From Curtobacterium luteum (GTDB taxonomy: Bacteria > Actinomycetota > Actinomycetes > Actinomycetales > Microbacteriaceae), in contig NZ_LDQC01000014.1 of NCBI RefSeq assembly GCF_001475545.1, forward strand, positions 1 to 39,925: a DNA stretch of 39,925 nt, read 5' to 3'. Position 1 is the stretch's first letter. Every line of letters starts with the position of its first letter. The translations under genes were made by a program, and so were the position numbers. The notes below the pieces were generated by a model. That model was not told the origin of the DNA and did no database searches. It worked only from the letters and a program-made list of their open reading frames with translations. Below are positions 24,884-32,547 of the stretch, piece after piece.

Positions 24884-25548
24884 TCCGGGTCCTGGTGGCG
24901 GACGACCAGCCGCTCGTGCGCGCCGGCGTCGCGGCGCTCCTGGACGCGGAACCGGACATCGAGGTGGTCGCCGTCGCCGCCGACGGCGGCGAAGCGCTCG
25001 AACTCGCCCGACGGACCCGTCCGGACGTCGCGTGCCTCGACATCCGCATGCCGGTGCGGAACGGCATCGAGGTGGCCCGGGAGCTCTGCGCCCCCGGGGC
25101 AGACCCGGAGGTCGCGGTGCTCGTGCTCACGACGTTCGACCTCGATGACTACGTCTTCGGCGCCCTCGAGGCCGGCGCGTCCGGGTTCCTGCTCAAGGAC
25201 GCCGAGCCCGACGTCATCACCGGGGCGGTCCGGCAGGTGGCGGCGGGGAACGGCACGCTGGACCAGGCCCTGACCCGCCGGGTGCTCCGCGAGTTCGTGT
25301 CGCGCCGGAGCCTCCAGCCGGTGACGGGCGACCGGGCGGACGGGTTGCTCACGGCCCGGGAGCGCGATGTCCTCCTGCTCCTGGCGCAGGGGATGTCGAA
25401 CGAGGACATCGCGGCCGCGCTCGTCGTCGAGGTCTCGACGGTGAAGTCGCACCTGGCGCGGATGCTCCCGAAGCTCGGGGTGCAGTCGCGGTTGCAGGCC
25501 GTGGTCTGGGCGTACCAGAACCGCATCGTGACGGTGCCCGGGTCGTAG
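24880..25548 (+). CDS. NarL/LuxR-type response regulator
   Basis: A 222-residue DNA-binding response regulator. The receiver domain shows VLVADDQPLVRAGV, phosphoacceptor Asp54 in ACLDIRMP and FLLKDAEP with the conserved Lys. The C-terminal LuxR HTH is LTARERDVLLLLAQGMSNED, continuing with STVKSHLARML. It is the cognate partner of the upstream kinase, with which it overlaps by 4 bases (GTGA, start GTG 24880). Targets probably include the CPBP gene, but none is shown. Confidence 0.93.
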   Translation: MIRVLVADDQPLVRAGVAALLDAEPDIEVVAVAADGGEALELARRTRPDVACLDIRMPVRNGIEVARELCAPGADPEVAVLVLTTFDLDDYVFGALEAGASGFLLKDAEPDVITGAVRQVAAGNGTLDQALTRRVLREFVSRRSLQPVTGDRADGLLTARERDVLLLLAQGMSNEDIAAALVVEVSTVKSHLARMLPKLGVQSRLQAVVWAYQNRIVTVPGS

Positions 25549-25607
25549 CGCCCGGATCGTGGTGCGCGGTCCCGAACGAGGGCCTGACGGACGCGGGCAC
25601 CCGTGCC

Positions 25608-25613
25608 TACCAT
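25608..25613 (+). promoter_or_regulatory. -10 element of the metalloprotease gene
   Basis: TACCAT at 25608-25613 would place a transcription start near 25620 and give a leader of about 48 bases ending in a strong ribosome binding site GGGGAGGAATC. No good -35 is visible. Confidence 0.35.
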
Positions 25614-25667
25614 GGTCGCCGATCAGGGACGGCGGAGGGACAGGGCCTCTGCCGGGGAGGAATCATT

Positions 25668-26711
25668 ATGTCCGTCCGGACAACGCCGCGGACCGTCGCG
25701 GTCGGCGCACTCGTCGCCGCTGTCGCGCTCGCCGCCGCCGCGCTCGTCGCCGTTGCCCCGCTGGCCGGGACGGCCGCGCCCGCCACCGCTGCGACGCAGG
25801 CTCCCGCGACGGTGCCGGTGGCGGGGCCGTCGTGCCCGTCCGGCACGCTGAGCCTCTCGATCATCCGCTCCGGGTGCACGGCGTCGAGCGGCACCGTCCG
25901 GTTGTCCGACGGACGCACCTTCGCGGTACCGGCACGCGGAGAGTCCGTGGTCGCGCTGAGCGTCGCCGCGCCGGGGGCCGCCGAGCTGCCCGAGGTCGTG
26001 GTCGCGAACACCGGCGGTGCCGGGATCGCGGTCCGGGTCGACGACGCGTGGCAGGGCGCAGCCGCCGCGGTCCGGCAGCAGCGGAGTGCCGACAGCGCGG
26101 TGGCCGGCAGCGCCGCGACGACGGGCACGAAGGCGGCGACGTCGACGAAGTGCACGAGCACCGCGAACGTGCAGAACCGGTACCGCTGGTCGAGCCCGGT
26201 CCGCTGGTACTACAACGCCACCGGTTCGAAGGGCACGTTCACGCAGTCAGCCCTGCAGAAGGCCGCGAACGCGTGGACGGGGAAGATCACCGCGTGCGGG
26301 AAGACCATGACGTCCACCGCGGGGAACACCTACGTGCGCGCTGCCGGGCAGGCCCCGAACGTCACCGCCAAGGGAGGCTGCTCGGCGAGCAGCGGGTACA
26401 GCGTCACCGGCTGGGGAGCGCTGCCGGAGAAGACCCTCGGCGTGACGTGCGTCTGGTACGACCAGGACGGTGTCGTGCAGGAGGCCGACCAGCGGTACTC
26501 CACGAGGTACGCGTGGTCGTCCACGGCGTCGTGCTCCGGGAACCGCTACGACGTGCAGGCCGTCGCGACGCACGAGTGGGGGCACCTGTACGGGCTCGGC
26601 CACGTGGCGACCGGAACCGGCCAGGTGATGGAGGCGGCCGAGGGACCATGCGCCCTCGGGAGCCGCACGCTCGGGCTCGGGGACATGACGGGCATCGCCG
26701 CGAAGTACTGA
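25668..26711 (+). CDS. Secreted matrixin-type zinc metalloprotease
   Basis: A 347-residue exported protease. A signal peptide covers about residues 1-45 with a long Ala/Val hydrophobic run, then a propeptide-like Thr/Ser/Ala-rich region, and a catalytic domain starting near CTSTANVQNRYRW. The zinc-binding and active-site motif HEWGHLYGLGH (His302, Glu303, His306, His312) is complete. A following MEAAEGP may form the Met-turn. Ten or so Cys suggest disulfides. It probably acts outside the cell. GGAGG lies before ATG 25668. Confidence 0.9.
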   Translation: MSVRTTPRTVAVGALVAAVALAAAALVAVAPLAGTAAPATAATQAPATVPVAGPSCPSGTLSLSIIRSGCTASSGTVRLSDGRTFAVPARGESVVALSVAAPGAAELPEVVVANTGGAGIAVRVDDAWQGAAAAVRQQRSADSAVAGSAATTGTKAATSTKCTSTANVQNRYRWSSPVRWYYNATGSKGTFTQSALQKAANAWTGKITACGKTMTSTAGNTYVRAAGQAPNVTAKGGCSASSGYSVTGWGALPEKTLGVTCVWYDQDGVVQEADQRYSTRYAWSSTASCSGNRYDVQAVATHEWGHLYGLGHVATGTGQVMEAAEGPCALGSRTLGLGDMTGIAAKY

Positions 26712-26725
26712 CGCGGCCCGGCGCC

Positions 26726-26778
26726 GTCGTGTCCGCCCGGTGCTGTCGCGTCCGCCCGGTGCTGTCGCGTCCGCCCGC
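26726..26778. repeat. 19-bp tandem repeat, about 2.7 copies
   Basis: The unit GTCGYGTCCGCCCGGTGCT occurs at 26726-26744 and 26745-26763, with a partial third copy. It fills much of the gap between the metalloprotease gene and the glycosyltransferase gene. Confidence 0.7.
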
Positions 26779-26834
26779 GCTGCGGCGTCCGCCGCCGGGG
26801 TGGCCGCTCAGTCGGGCACTGGTTGGTTGGGGGC

Positions 26835-27722
26835 ATGGCTGTGCCCCCGTCCGTCACGGTCGTCGTCCCCGTGCTGGACGACGCGGAGGACCTCCGAGCC
26901 TGCCTCGCCGCGCTCGCCCGACAGACCCGGCCGGCCGATGAGGTCGTCGTCGTCGACAACGGCAGTTCCGACGACAGCGTGCGGGTCGCGCTCGACGCCG
27001 GAGCACGGGTCGTCCACGAACCCCTGCGCGGGATCGCCGCGGCCGCGAGCGCAGGGTACGACGCCGCCACCGGTGACGTCATCGCCCGCGTCGACGCGGA
27101 CACGATCGTGCCGGAGGACTGGCTCGCACGCGCGCTCCGGTGGTTCGACGACCCGATCGTGACCGCCGTCACCGGCCCCGGCGAGTTCCGCGACCTCGGG
27201 CCGGTCGCCTCGGCCTTCTGGCGGACCATGTACATGCGCGCGTACTTCGTGACGATGACCGCCGCGCTCGGTCGACCACCGCTGTACGGCTCGAACGCGC
27301 TGTTCCGCCGGTCGGCCTGGCGCGCCGTACGCCACCGTGTGCACCGGACCGACCCTGGGGTGCACGACGACGTCGACCTCTCGCTCCAGTTCGACCCCCG
27401 GTGGCGAACGGTGCTCGACCGCACGCTCGTCGTCACCGTGTCCGGCAGCCCCGTGCGTGACCTCCGGGGGCTGTTCCGGCGGACGCTCAAGGCCCAGCAC
27501 ACCCTGGTGGTGTCGGGACTCCGCGCCGTGCCGCCCGCGCGACTGCTGCGACGCTTCCGGCAGGCGACCCGCCCCGTGCCGACCGGGTCCGTGCCGACCG
27601 GGCCCGCGTCGACCGGCGGAAGCACCGAGGCCTCCGCCCGTGCTGCTCCGGAGACCGTCGCCGAGACCGCCGTCGCCGAGTCCGCCGTCGCCGAGTCCGC
27701 CGCCGCCGAGGTCCCCGCGTGA
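26835..27722 (+). CDS. Family 2 glycosyltransferase
   Basis: A 295-residue GT-A fold enzyme that moves a sugar from a nucleotide donor to an unknown acceptor. Motifs: VTVVVPVLDDAEDLRACL, VVVDNGSSDDS, ARVDADTIVPEDWL (DAD metal site) and GVHDDVDLSLQF (D-D acceptor/base region). The last 50 residues are a low-complexity Ala/Glu/Thr/Pro tail (PTGSVPTGPASTGG, then repeats of VAESA) not expected in the family. It has no membrane segments, so it should act at the cytoplasmic face. The stop overlaps the next gene as GTGA. I start at ATG 26835; a TTG four codons upstream is less likely. Confidence 0.85.
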   Translation: MAVPPSVTVVVPVLDDAEDLRACLAALARQTRPADEVVVVDNGSSDDSVRVALDAGARVVHEPLRGIAAAASAGYDAATGDVIARVDADTIVPEDWLARALRWFDDPIVTAVTGPGEFRDLGPVASAFWRTMYMRAYFVTMTAALGRPPLYGSNALFRRSAWRAVRHRVHRTDPGVHDDVDLSLQFDPRWRTVLDRTLVVTVSGSPVRDLRGLFRRTLKAQHTLVVSGLRAVPPARLLRRFRQATRPVPTGSVPTGPASTGGSTEASARAAPETVAETAVAESAVAESAAAEVPA

Positions 27723-28531
27723 CCGACGCCCCCGACCTGCGCTGCACGACCCTCAACGTGCGGCGACCGGTCCCGCACCTCCGCCGCGACCACCCGGACG
27801 CCTGGGGCAACCGCCGTGGTGCGCTCGCGGCCTTCCTCGACGCCGAACGACCGACGGTACTGGCTGTCCAGGAGGCCGTCCCGACCCAGCTCGACACCGT
27901 CCGAGCAGCGCTCGGAACCCGCTGGCGAGCCGTCGTCGCGCCCCGCAGCCGCGCCCGTGCTGCTGAACACGTCGGACTCTTCGTCGACGCCGAGCGGCTG
28001 CGCGTGGTGGAGCACCACACCACCGCCCTGTCGCGCCGGCCGGACCGGATCGGTTCCCGGTCCTGGGGCAGCCTCTTCCCGCGCATCGCCGTCAGCGCGG
28101 TCCTCGACGACCTCGCCACCGGCGTGCGCTTCACAGCGATCGCCACCCACCTCGACCCGTTCTCGCCGCTCGCGCTCCGGAACGGCGCCCGGCTCGTCGG
28201 TGCCTCGGCGCGGCATGCCGGGACCCCCGTCGTGGCCATGGCGGACTGGAACGCGTCGGAGCGATCAGGGGTCGCCCGGGAGCTCGGCACGGCCGGGCTC
28301 CTCGACACGTGGGACCTCGCGGAGACGCACGACTCCCCCGCGGTGGGCACGTACACGGACCACCGGCCGCCGAGACCCGGCGGCGCACGTCTCGACCGCG
28401 TCTTGGTCCGGCCGGGTGACGGCATCCGCGCGTGGGTCCGGTCGGCCGTGATCACCACGGGAGCACCGGGCAGCCAGGCGTTCTCCGACCACGCCGCCGT
28501 CTCCGCCGTCCTCCGCTGGGAGGCCGTGTGA
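27719..28531 (+). CDS. Endonuclease/exonuclease/phosphatase (EEP) family protein
   Basis: A 270-residue EEP-fold hydrolase: the N-terminal CTTLNVRRP, LAVQEAV with the metal-binding Glu, TAIATHLDPFSPLA, VVAMADWNASE and the C-terminal SDHAAVSAVL with the catalytic Asp-His. No signal peptide or transmembrane segment is visible. Members cut nucleic acids or phosphoesters of lipids or sugars; the substrate here is unknown. It overlaps both neighbours by 4 bases (GTGA at each end), so it is part of a tightly coupled operon with the glycosyltransferase and a membrane protein. Confidence 0.85.
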   Translation: MTDAPDLRCTTLNVRRPVPHLRRDHPDAWGNRRGALAAFLDAERPTVLAVQEAVPTQLDTVRAALGTRWRAVVAPRSRARAAEHVGLFVDAERLRVVEHHTTALSRRPDRIGSRSWGSLFPRIAVSAVLDDLATGVRFTAIATHLDPFSPLALRNGARLVGASARHAGTPVVAMADWNASERSGVARELGTAGLLDTWDLAETHDSPAVGTYTDHRPPRPGGARLDRVLVRPGDGIRAWVRSAVITTGAPGSQAFSDHAAVSAVLRWEAV

Positions 28532-29154
28532 GCACCCGCGCCCTGCTCCGGACCCTCGGTCCGACCTTCCTCCGGCGGCCACGCGGAGCGGAGTGGGCGG
28601 CCGACGTCGTCCGGGTGCTCGTGGCGCTGAGCCTGCCGGTCGCGGACATCGGCTGGGGCGCCATCGACCTCGCCGTCGCGATGCTCGCGCTCCTCGGAGC
28701 CGTCGTCCCGCGGATGCTCGGGCTCCGACCCGCGTTCGACATCGCGGTCGGGGTGCTCTCGTCCGTCGCCGCGTGGAGCAGCACGCTCGACTGGTACACG
28801 ACGGTGCTCGGGTGGGACAAGGTCGTGCACGTCGTGCTCGTCGGCCTGCTCGGGGTGCTGCTGTGCATCGTCGCGTCCGACCTGGGCGTGCTGCAGGACG
28901 TCCGGACGCTGTCGGTCGCCGCACTCGTCGTGGTGTGCGGGGCCGCGGGCCTGGCGATCGGGTCCGTGTGGGAGATGGGCGAGTGGGTGGGGCACACGTA
29001 CCTCGACGCGACGATCTTCGTCGGGTACGACGACACGATCGGCGACCTGGCGGCCGACTTCGTCGGCGCGCTCGCCGGTGGCGCGCTCCTCCGCTGGGCG
29101 GCGTCCGACCGGCGCACGGTCCAGCCCGGGGACCGCCCTACGATCGGGGGATGA
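28528..29154 (+). CDS. DUF2238/YjdF-like membrane protein
   Basis: A 208-residue integral membrane protein with about five or six transmembrane segments. Conserved polar motifs sit near the membrane: GWDKVVHVVLVG, GSVWEMGEWVGHTY and GYDDTIGDLAADFVGAL, the H...WE...D/DT...D pattern typical of DUF2238 (YjdF) proteins. The function is unknown; the charged residues in the membrane suggest a metal or proton role. Start GTG 28528 overlaps the EEP gene stop, and its own stop overlaps a small ORF start (ATGA). Confidence 0.75.
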   Translation: MSTRALLRTLGPTFLRRPRGAEWAADVVRVLVALSLPVADIGWGAIDLAVAMLALLGAVVPRMLGLRPAFDIAVGVLSSVAAWSSTLDWYTTVLGWDKVVHVVLVGLLGVLLCIVASDLGVLQDVRTLSVAALVVVCGAAGLAIGSVWEMGEWVGHTYLDATIFVGYDDTIGDLAADFVGALAGGALLRWAASDRRTVQPGDRPTIGG

Positions 29155-29255
29155 CCGACCGCCGCTCCGATCCCTCCGCGGTCTCCGCCCGGCGGCCGGG
29201 AGGCCCGTGGCGGGGCCGCACCGTGCCTCCCGTCCGTCTCCTGGGCACCCCGTGA
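29151..29255 (+). CDS. Possible 34-codon ORF bridging two operon genes
   Basis: A short frame (MTDRRSDPSAVSARRPGG and onward, 34 residues, basic) that starts at ATG 29151 overlapping the stop of the membrane protein gene (ATGA) and ends overlapping the GTG of the WYL regulator (GTGA). TACGAT at 29139-29144 ends 6 bases upstream. Its 3' part is made of a palindromic repeat, so the peptide itself may have no function. It could serve translational coupling. Confidence 0.3.
   Translation: MTDRRSDPSAVSARRPGGPWRGRTVPPVRLLGTP
29198..29231. repeat. GGAGGCGCG palindromic repeat (copy E), imperfect
   Basis: GGGAGGC at the left and GCCTCCCG at the right with a GTGGCGGGGCCGCAC centre form a slightly imperfect copy of the family. 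It sits inside the small ORF between two coupled operon genes. Confidence 0.7.
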
Positions 29256-29947
29256 ACCGCACCGACCGGCTCTACGCGCTGGTCGAAGCACTCCGTGCGG
29301 TCGCGCCGCGACCGCTGAGCGCCCGCCGCCTCGCCGAACGGTTCGAGGTGAGCGTCCGCACGGTCGAGCGTGACCTCTCGGCGCTGCAGCAAGCCGGTGT
29401 GCCGATCTGGGCGGAGCCGGGCCGGACGGGCGGGTACTGCCTCGACCGGGAGCACACGCTCGCCCCGCTCGGGCTGACCGTGGACGAGGCGCTCGCCGTC
29501 ACCGTCGGTCTCGGTGCCCTCGCGACCGGGCCGTTCCGCGACGCGGCCGCGAGCGCCCTCGGGAAGGTGCACGCGGCGACCCGGGACGAGCGGCTCGCGG
29601 AGTCCCTCGCCGTCGCGCGGCGGATCGCGTTCCTCGAGCCCGAGGACGACACCCCGGTCGGCGACGTCGTGACCGCAGCACTGCGCTACGGCGAGGTCCT
29701 CCGGCTCCGGTACCACGACCGCGACGGCGAGCCGAGCGACCGCGAGGTCGAGCCCCTCGGCTACGTCGTCCGCGACGGCGTCTGGTACCTCGTCGCCTGG
29801 TGCCGACTGCGGGGTGCCGTCCGCGCCTTCCGCGCCGGACGGATCGAGTCACTCGACCCCACCGGCGAGCATGCGCCACCGCGACCGTTCCGCGCCGACG
29901 AGCTCGACATCCCGCACGGGGTCACCCGGCACGCGGTCGAGGACTGA
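29252..29947 (+). CDS. HTH/WYL-domain transcriptional regulator
   Basis: A 231-residue regulator: an N-terminal DeoR-type winged HTH (NRTDRLYALVEALRAV, LAERFEVSVRTVERDLSALQ), a linker, and a C-terminal WYL domain (LRLRYHDRDGEPSDREVEP and DGVWYLVAWCRLRGAVRAF). WYL domains sense nucleic acids or nucleotide ligands and often control defence or DNA damage genes; here the neighbours are a glycosyltransferase, an EEP hydrolase and a membrane protein, so local autoregulation is likely. Start GTG 29252 overlaps the small ORF stop; no ribosome binding site. Confidence 0.85.
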   Translation: MNRTDRLYALVEALRAVAPRPLSARRLAERFEVSVRTVERDLSALQQAGVPIWAEPGRTGGYCLDREHTLAPLGLTVDEALAVTVGLGALATGPFRDAAASALGKVHAATRDERLAESLAVARRIAFLEPEDDTPVGDVVTAALRYGEVLRLRYHDRDGEPSDREVEPLGYVVRDGVWYLVAWCRLRGAVRAFRAGRIESLDPTGEHAPPRPFRADELDIPHGVTRHAVED

Positions 29948-30016
29948 CCGCGCCGTTCGGCGCGTGGCCGGAATCACCGACAGGACGGTGTCGCGGAGCA
30001 GCTCCATCCTGCCGAC

Positions 30017-30394
30017 ATGGCATTCGCATCGATCCGCATCATCACCGACGACCTCGACCGACTCGTCGACTTCTACGAACAGGTCACCGGCGTCACCGCA
30101 CACCGACCGGCACCCGTCTTCGCCGAGTTCCGCGGTGACCACGGTCCCGTGCTCGCGATCGGCACCACCGCAACCGTCGCGATGCTCGGCGACCGTGCCC
30201 CACGGCCCGGCCGGAACGACTCGGTGCTCGTCGAGTTCGAGGTCGCCGACGTGGACGCCGAGTTCGCGCGGTTGCGTGACCTGCTCGACGACGTCGTCCT
30301 CGAACCGACGACGATGCCGTGGGGGAACCGCTCGACGCTGTTCCGCGACCCCGACGGCACCGTCGTGAACCTGTTCAGCCGACCGCGGGACTGA
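30017..30394 (+). CDS. VOC-family protein (glyoxalase/bleomycin-resistance-like)
   Basis: A 125-residue vicinal oxygen chelate protein: FASIRIITDDLDRLVDFYEQ, then VLVEFEVADVDAEFARLRDL and LFRDPDGTVVNLFSR. It is convergent with the SDR gene at 30410, with 15 bases between. CATCCT ends 6 bases before the ATG and may be a leaderless -10. Ligand unknown. Confidence 0.8.
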   Translation: MAFASIRIITDDLDRLVDFYEQVTGVTAHRPAPVFAEFRGDHGPVLAIGTTATVAMLGDRAPRPGRNDSVLVEFEVADVDAEFARLRDLLDDVVLEPTTMPWGNRSTLFRDPDGTVVNLFSRPRD

Positions 30395-30409
30395 CCGGTC
30401 GGCCGGCCT

Positions 30410-31057
30410 TCACGCTCCTGCCGACAGGAACGACGCGATCTCGGTCGACCCGCCGTTGAACCGGAACGTGCGCCCGGCGGTCGCGGGGTCCTCGACGACG
30501 TCGGCGACGACGTGCGCGACGTCACCGCGGGGCACCTTCGACGACGAGCCGTCCCAGTCGACGCGGCCCGTCGGCTCGTCGTCGGTGAGGGTGCTCGGCG
30601 CGATCACGGTCCACGCGAGCCCGGAGTCGCGGAGCACCGCGTCGGCGACGTACTTCGACTGCGCGTACGCGAAGAAGTCGTCGTCCCGGGGCACGCCGTG
30701 GTCGAGCACCGATCCGGACCACGACACCATGACGTACCGGTCGACCCCGGCGCGGGCTGCCGCCTGGACGGTCAGCACCGCGGCGTCCCGGTCGATCGCG
30801 TAGGTGCGGTCGGCGGACCCGCCGCCGGCTCCTGCCGACCACACCACGGCGTCGTGCCCGCGGACGAGGTCGGTGAACGACTCGAGGGTCTGCTCCTGGA
30901 TGTCCGCCACGAGGGGCTCGCCGCCGTGCGCGCGGACGTCCTCGGACTGGTCGGCGTTGCGGATGACGGAGGTGACGGTGTGGCCGCGGTCGCTGAGGAT
31001 CTTCGTCGCGAGGAGCGCGACCTTCCCGTGACCGCCGAAGAGGATGACGTTGCTCAT
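30410..31057 (-). CDS. NAD(P)H-binding atypical SDR (NmrA/TIC62-like)
   Basis: A 215-residue Rossmann protein of the atypical SDR group with the glycine motif ILFGGHGKVALLATKIL, DAVVWSAGAGGG, VDRYVMVSWSGSV and SGLAWTVIAPSTLTDD. Such proteins act as reductases or redox sensors. Two adjacent ATGs exist (31060 and 31057); I take 31057, because TACCGT (31065-31070, minus strand) ends 7 bases upstream, the same spacing seen at other starts here. There is no ribosome binding site. Confidence 0.82.
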   Translation of the reverse strand: MSNVILFGGHGKVALLATKILSDRGHTVTSVIRNADQSEDVRAHGGEPLVADIQEQTLESFTDLVRGHDAVVWSAGAGGGSADRTYAIDRDAAVLTVQAAARAGVDRYVMVSWSGSVLDHGVPRDDDFFAYAQSKYVADAVLRDSGLAWTVIAPSTLTDDEPTGRVDWDGSSSKVPRGDVAHVVADVVEDPATAGRTFRFNGGSTEIASFLSAGA

Positions 31058-31091
31058 CATCCGGACGGTACCCGGCGGGCCTCCGTGCGAC

Positions 31092-31538
31092 TCAGCCGCG
31101 CTCGACGACGGCACGGAGCTGCCGCAGCCCCTTCTCGAAGTCCGGCCCGACGAGCTTCTCGAGCGGGAAGATCCGGGTCATGACGGTCCGCGGGCTCTCC
31201 ATCCGCCACGTGACGTCGGTGCCGCCAGCCGACGGGACGAGCACGAACCGGGAGACGCTGCTCGACCGGAACGGCTTCGTGAACTCCAGCGCGACGACGA
31301 CCCCGTCGGGCGTGACCTCGGTGACCCGCATGCTGCCGGCGCCGGCCTTCCGGTTGCCCGACCACGCGTACGTCGCCCCCACGCTCCCGGGCTCGCCGGC
31401 GTACTCGCGGTGCAGGTCGGGGTCGGCGCCCTCCCACGGCGACCACCCCTGCCACCGGCTGAGGTCCGCGAGGTGCGGCAGGACGGCGGCGGGCGGGGCC
31501 GCGACGTGCTCGTGCCGCTCGACGGTGACCGTGCTCAT
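31092..31538 (-). CDS. SRPBCC (START/polyketide cyclase-like) family protein
   Basis: A 148-residue protein of the START-like helix-grip fold: VTVERHEHVAAPPAAVLPHL at the start, RWQGWSPWEGADPDLHREY and VGATYAWSGNRKAGAGSM, with the C-terminal long helix FEKGLRQLRAVVER. Members bind hydrophobic ligands; role unknown. It lies 34 bases upstream of the SDR gene in the same direction and probably shares its transcript. TACGAT (31545-31550, minus strand) ends 6 bases before ATG 31538, without a ribosome binding site. Confidence 0.82.
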   Translation of the reverse strand: MSTVTVERHEHVAAPPAAVLPHLADLSRWQGWSPWEGADPDLHREYAGEPGSVGATYAWSGNRKAGAGSMRVTEVTPDGVVVALEFTKPFRSSSVSRFVLVPSAGGTDVTWRMESPRTVMTRIFPLEKLVGPDFEKGLRQLRAVVERG

Positions 31539-31576
31539 GCGCCGATCGTAGGAGCACGAGGGCGCTCGCGGTAGGG

Positions 31577-31639
31577 GCGTGCGTCGGCTGTGTTGCGTCG
31601 GCTCTGTCGCGCCGGCTCTGTGTGCGTCGGCTGTGTGGA
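31577..31639. repeat. Imperfect tandem repeat of a GCGTCGGCTSTGT unit
   Basis: Four imperfect copies of a roughly 15-base unit (GCGTCGGCTGTGT and variants) follow each other between the SRPBCC gene start and the DUF4126-like gene. They may be related to slippage or to the longer microsatellite at 32201. Confidence 0.55.
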
Positions 31640-31710
31640 ACGACGTCTCCCAGCACGGGGTGCGTACCGTCACGGGCGGACCACGACGAGTCAGCCAGGA
31701 GGAGACACCG

Positions 31711-32199
31711 ATGAGCACCGACCACGAACAGCGAACCCTCGTCCGGACACTCGCGCTGGGCGTCCTGAGCGGTGGCCGCAGCGCCACGCCCCTCGCCGTG
31801 CTCGCGCTGAACCACGACAACAAGAAGCTCTCCGGGGCGTGGCAGGACTGGAAGGTCTTCGCGACGCCGCTGGGCCGCGGACTCCTCGTCGCGGGCGCGG
31901 TGGGCGAGCTCATCGGGGACAAGCTCCCCGCGACGCCGAGCCGCATCGGCTTCCCGGCGATCCTCGGACGGGTCGCGTCGGGTGCCCTCGCGGGAGCGGC
32001 GCTCGGCACGACCGGTCGCCGCAACCTCGTCGTCGAGGGCGCGATCCTCGGCGGTGTCGGCGCGATCGTCGGCAGCTTCGTCGGCTGGGCCGCCCGGAAG
32101 GCCGTCGGCGGTGTGACGCACCTGCCGGACCCGGTGGTGGCGCTCGCCGAGGACGCCGCCGTGATCGCCGGCTCCGTGCGGGCCGTCACCGCCGACTGA
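31711..32199 (+). CDS. DUF4126-like membrane-associated protein
   Basis: A 162-residue protein resembling the DUF4126 family: GVLSGGRSATPLAVLALNH, then a Gly/Ala-rich hydrophobic region (SGALAGAALGTTGRRNLVVE, GAILGGVGAIVGSFVGWAAR) that could form two or three membrane helices. Function unknown. AGGAGG is well placed before ATG 31711. The stop codon is followed after one base by a 135-base microsatellite. Confidence 0.75.
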   Translation: MSTDHEQRTLVRTLALGVLSGGRSATPLAVLALNHDNKKLSGAWQDWKVFATPLGRGLLVAGAVGELIGDKLPATPSRIGFPAILGRVASGALAGAALGTTGRRNLVVEGAILGGVGAIVGSFVGWAARKAVGGVTHLPDPVVALAEDAAVIAGSVRAVTAD

Positions 32200-32200
32200 C

Positions 32201-32335
32201 GCTGCGCTGCGCCGCGTCGCGCTGCGCTGCGCCGCGTCGCGCTGCGCCGCGTCGCGCTGCGCCGCGTCGCGCTGCGCCGCGTCGCGCTGCGTCGCGCTGC
32301 GCTGCGTCGCGCTGCGTCGCGCTGCGCTGCGTCGC
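32201..32335. repeat. Pentanucleotide microsatellite, 27 units of GYYGC
   Basis: Exactly 27 consecutive 5-base units, each GCTGC, GCCGC or GTCGC, with no interruption, in 135 bases. It begins one base after the TGA of the DUF4126-like gene. Higher-order periods of 15-20 bases (GCTGC-GCCGC-GTCGC) occur within it. Confidence 0.95.
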
Positions 32336-32383
32336 GCCGTGCGGCCGGCCGGGCCGTGCCGCCGGCCGGCGCCGCGGCGACGC

Positions 32384-32454
32384 CCGAGACTCGGCCAGGT
32401 GGACAGTTTCGCGGCTCGCCTCTCGCGAACGTGTCCGCGAAGCCGAGTCTCGGC
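32384..32454. repeat. 71-bp palindromic element, copy 1
   Basis: Ends are CCGAGACTCGG (32384-32394) and CCGAGTCTCGG (32443-32453), with inner TGGACAG and TGTCCGCG blocks that also pair. It matches the reverse complement of the element at 35084-35154 along its whole length. It lies between the convergent DUF4126-like and MFS genes. Confidence 0.85.
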
Positions 32455-32492
32455 ACCGGCGGGTCAGCACCGGCGGGTCGGTCCCAGCAGCC

Positions 32493-32530
32493 GGGAGGCG
32501 CGGGGCGGGCCCGCAGCGTGCCTCCAGGCC
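32493..32530. repeat. GGAGGCGCG palindromic repeat (copy F), imperfect
   Basis: GGGAGGCGCGGGGCGGGC at the left and GCGTGCCTCCAGGCC at the right form an imperfect copy just after the stop of the minus-strand MFS gene. With the microsatellite and the 71-bp element it fills the 348-base gap 32200-32547, which holds no gene. Confidence 0.65.
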
Positions 32531-32547
32531 GGTGGGTGGTGACCGCC

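Noticed and set aside
32201..32335. CRISPR array
   Set aside because: The 5-bp units have no spacers between them; it is a microsatellite.
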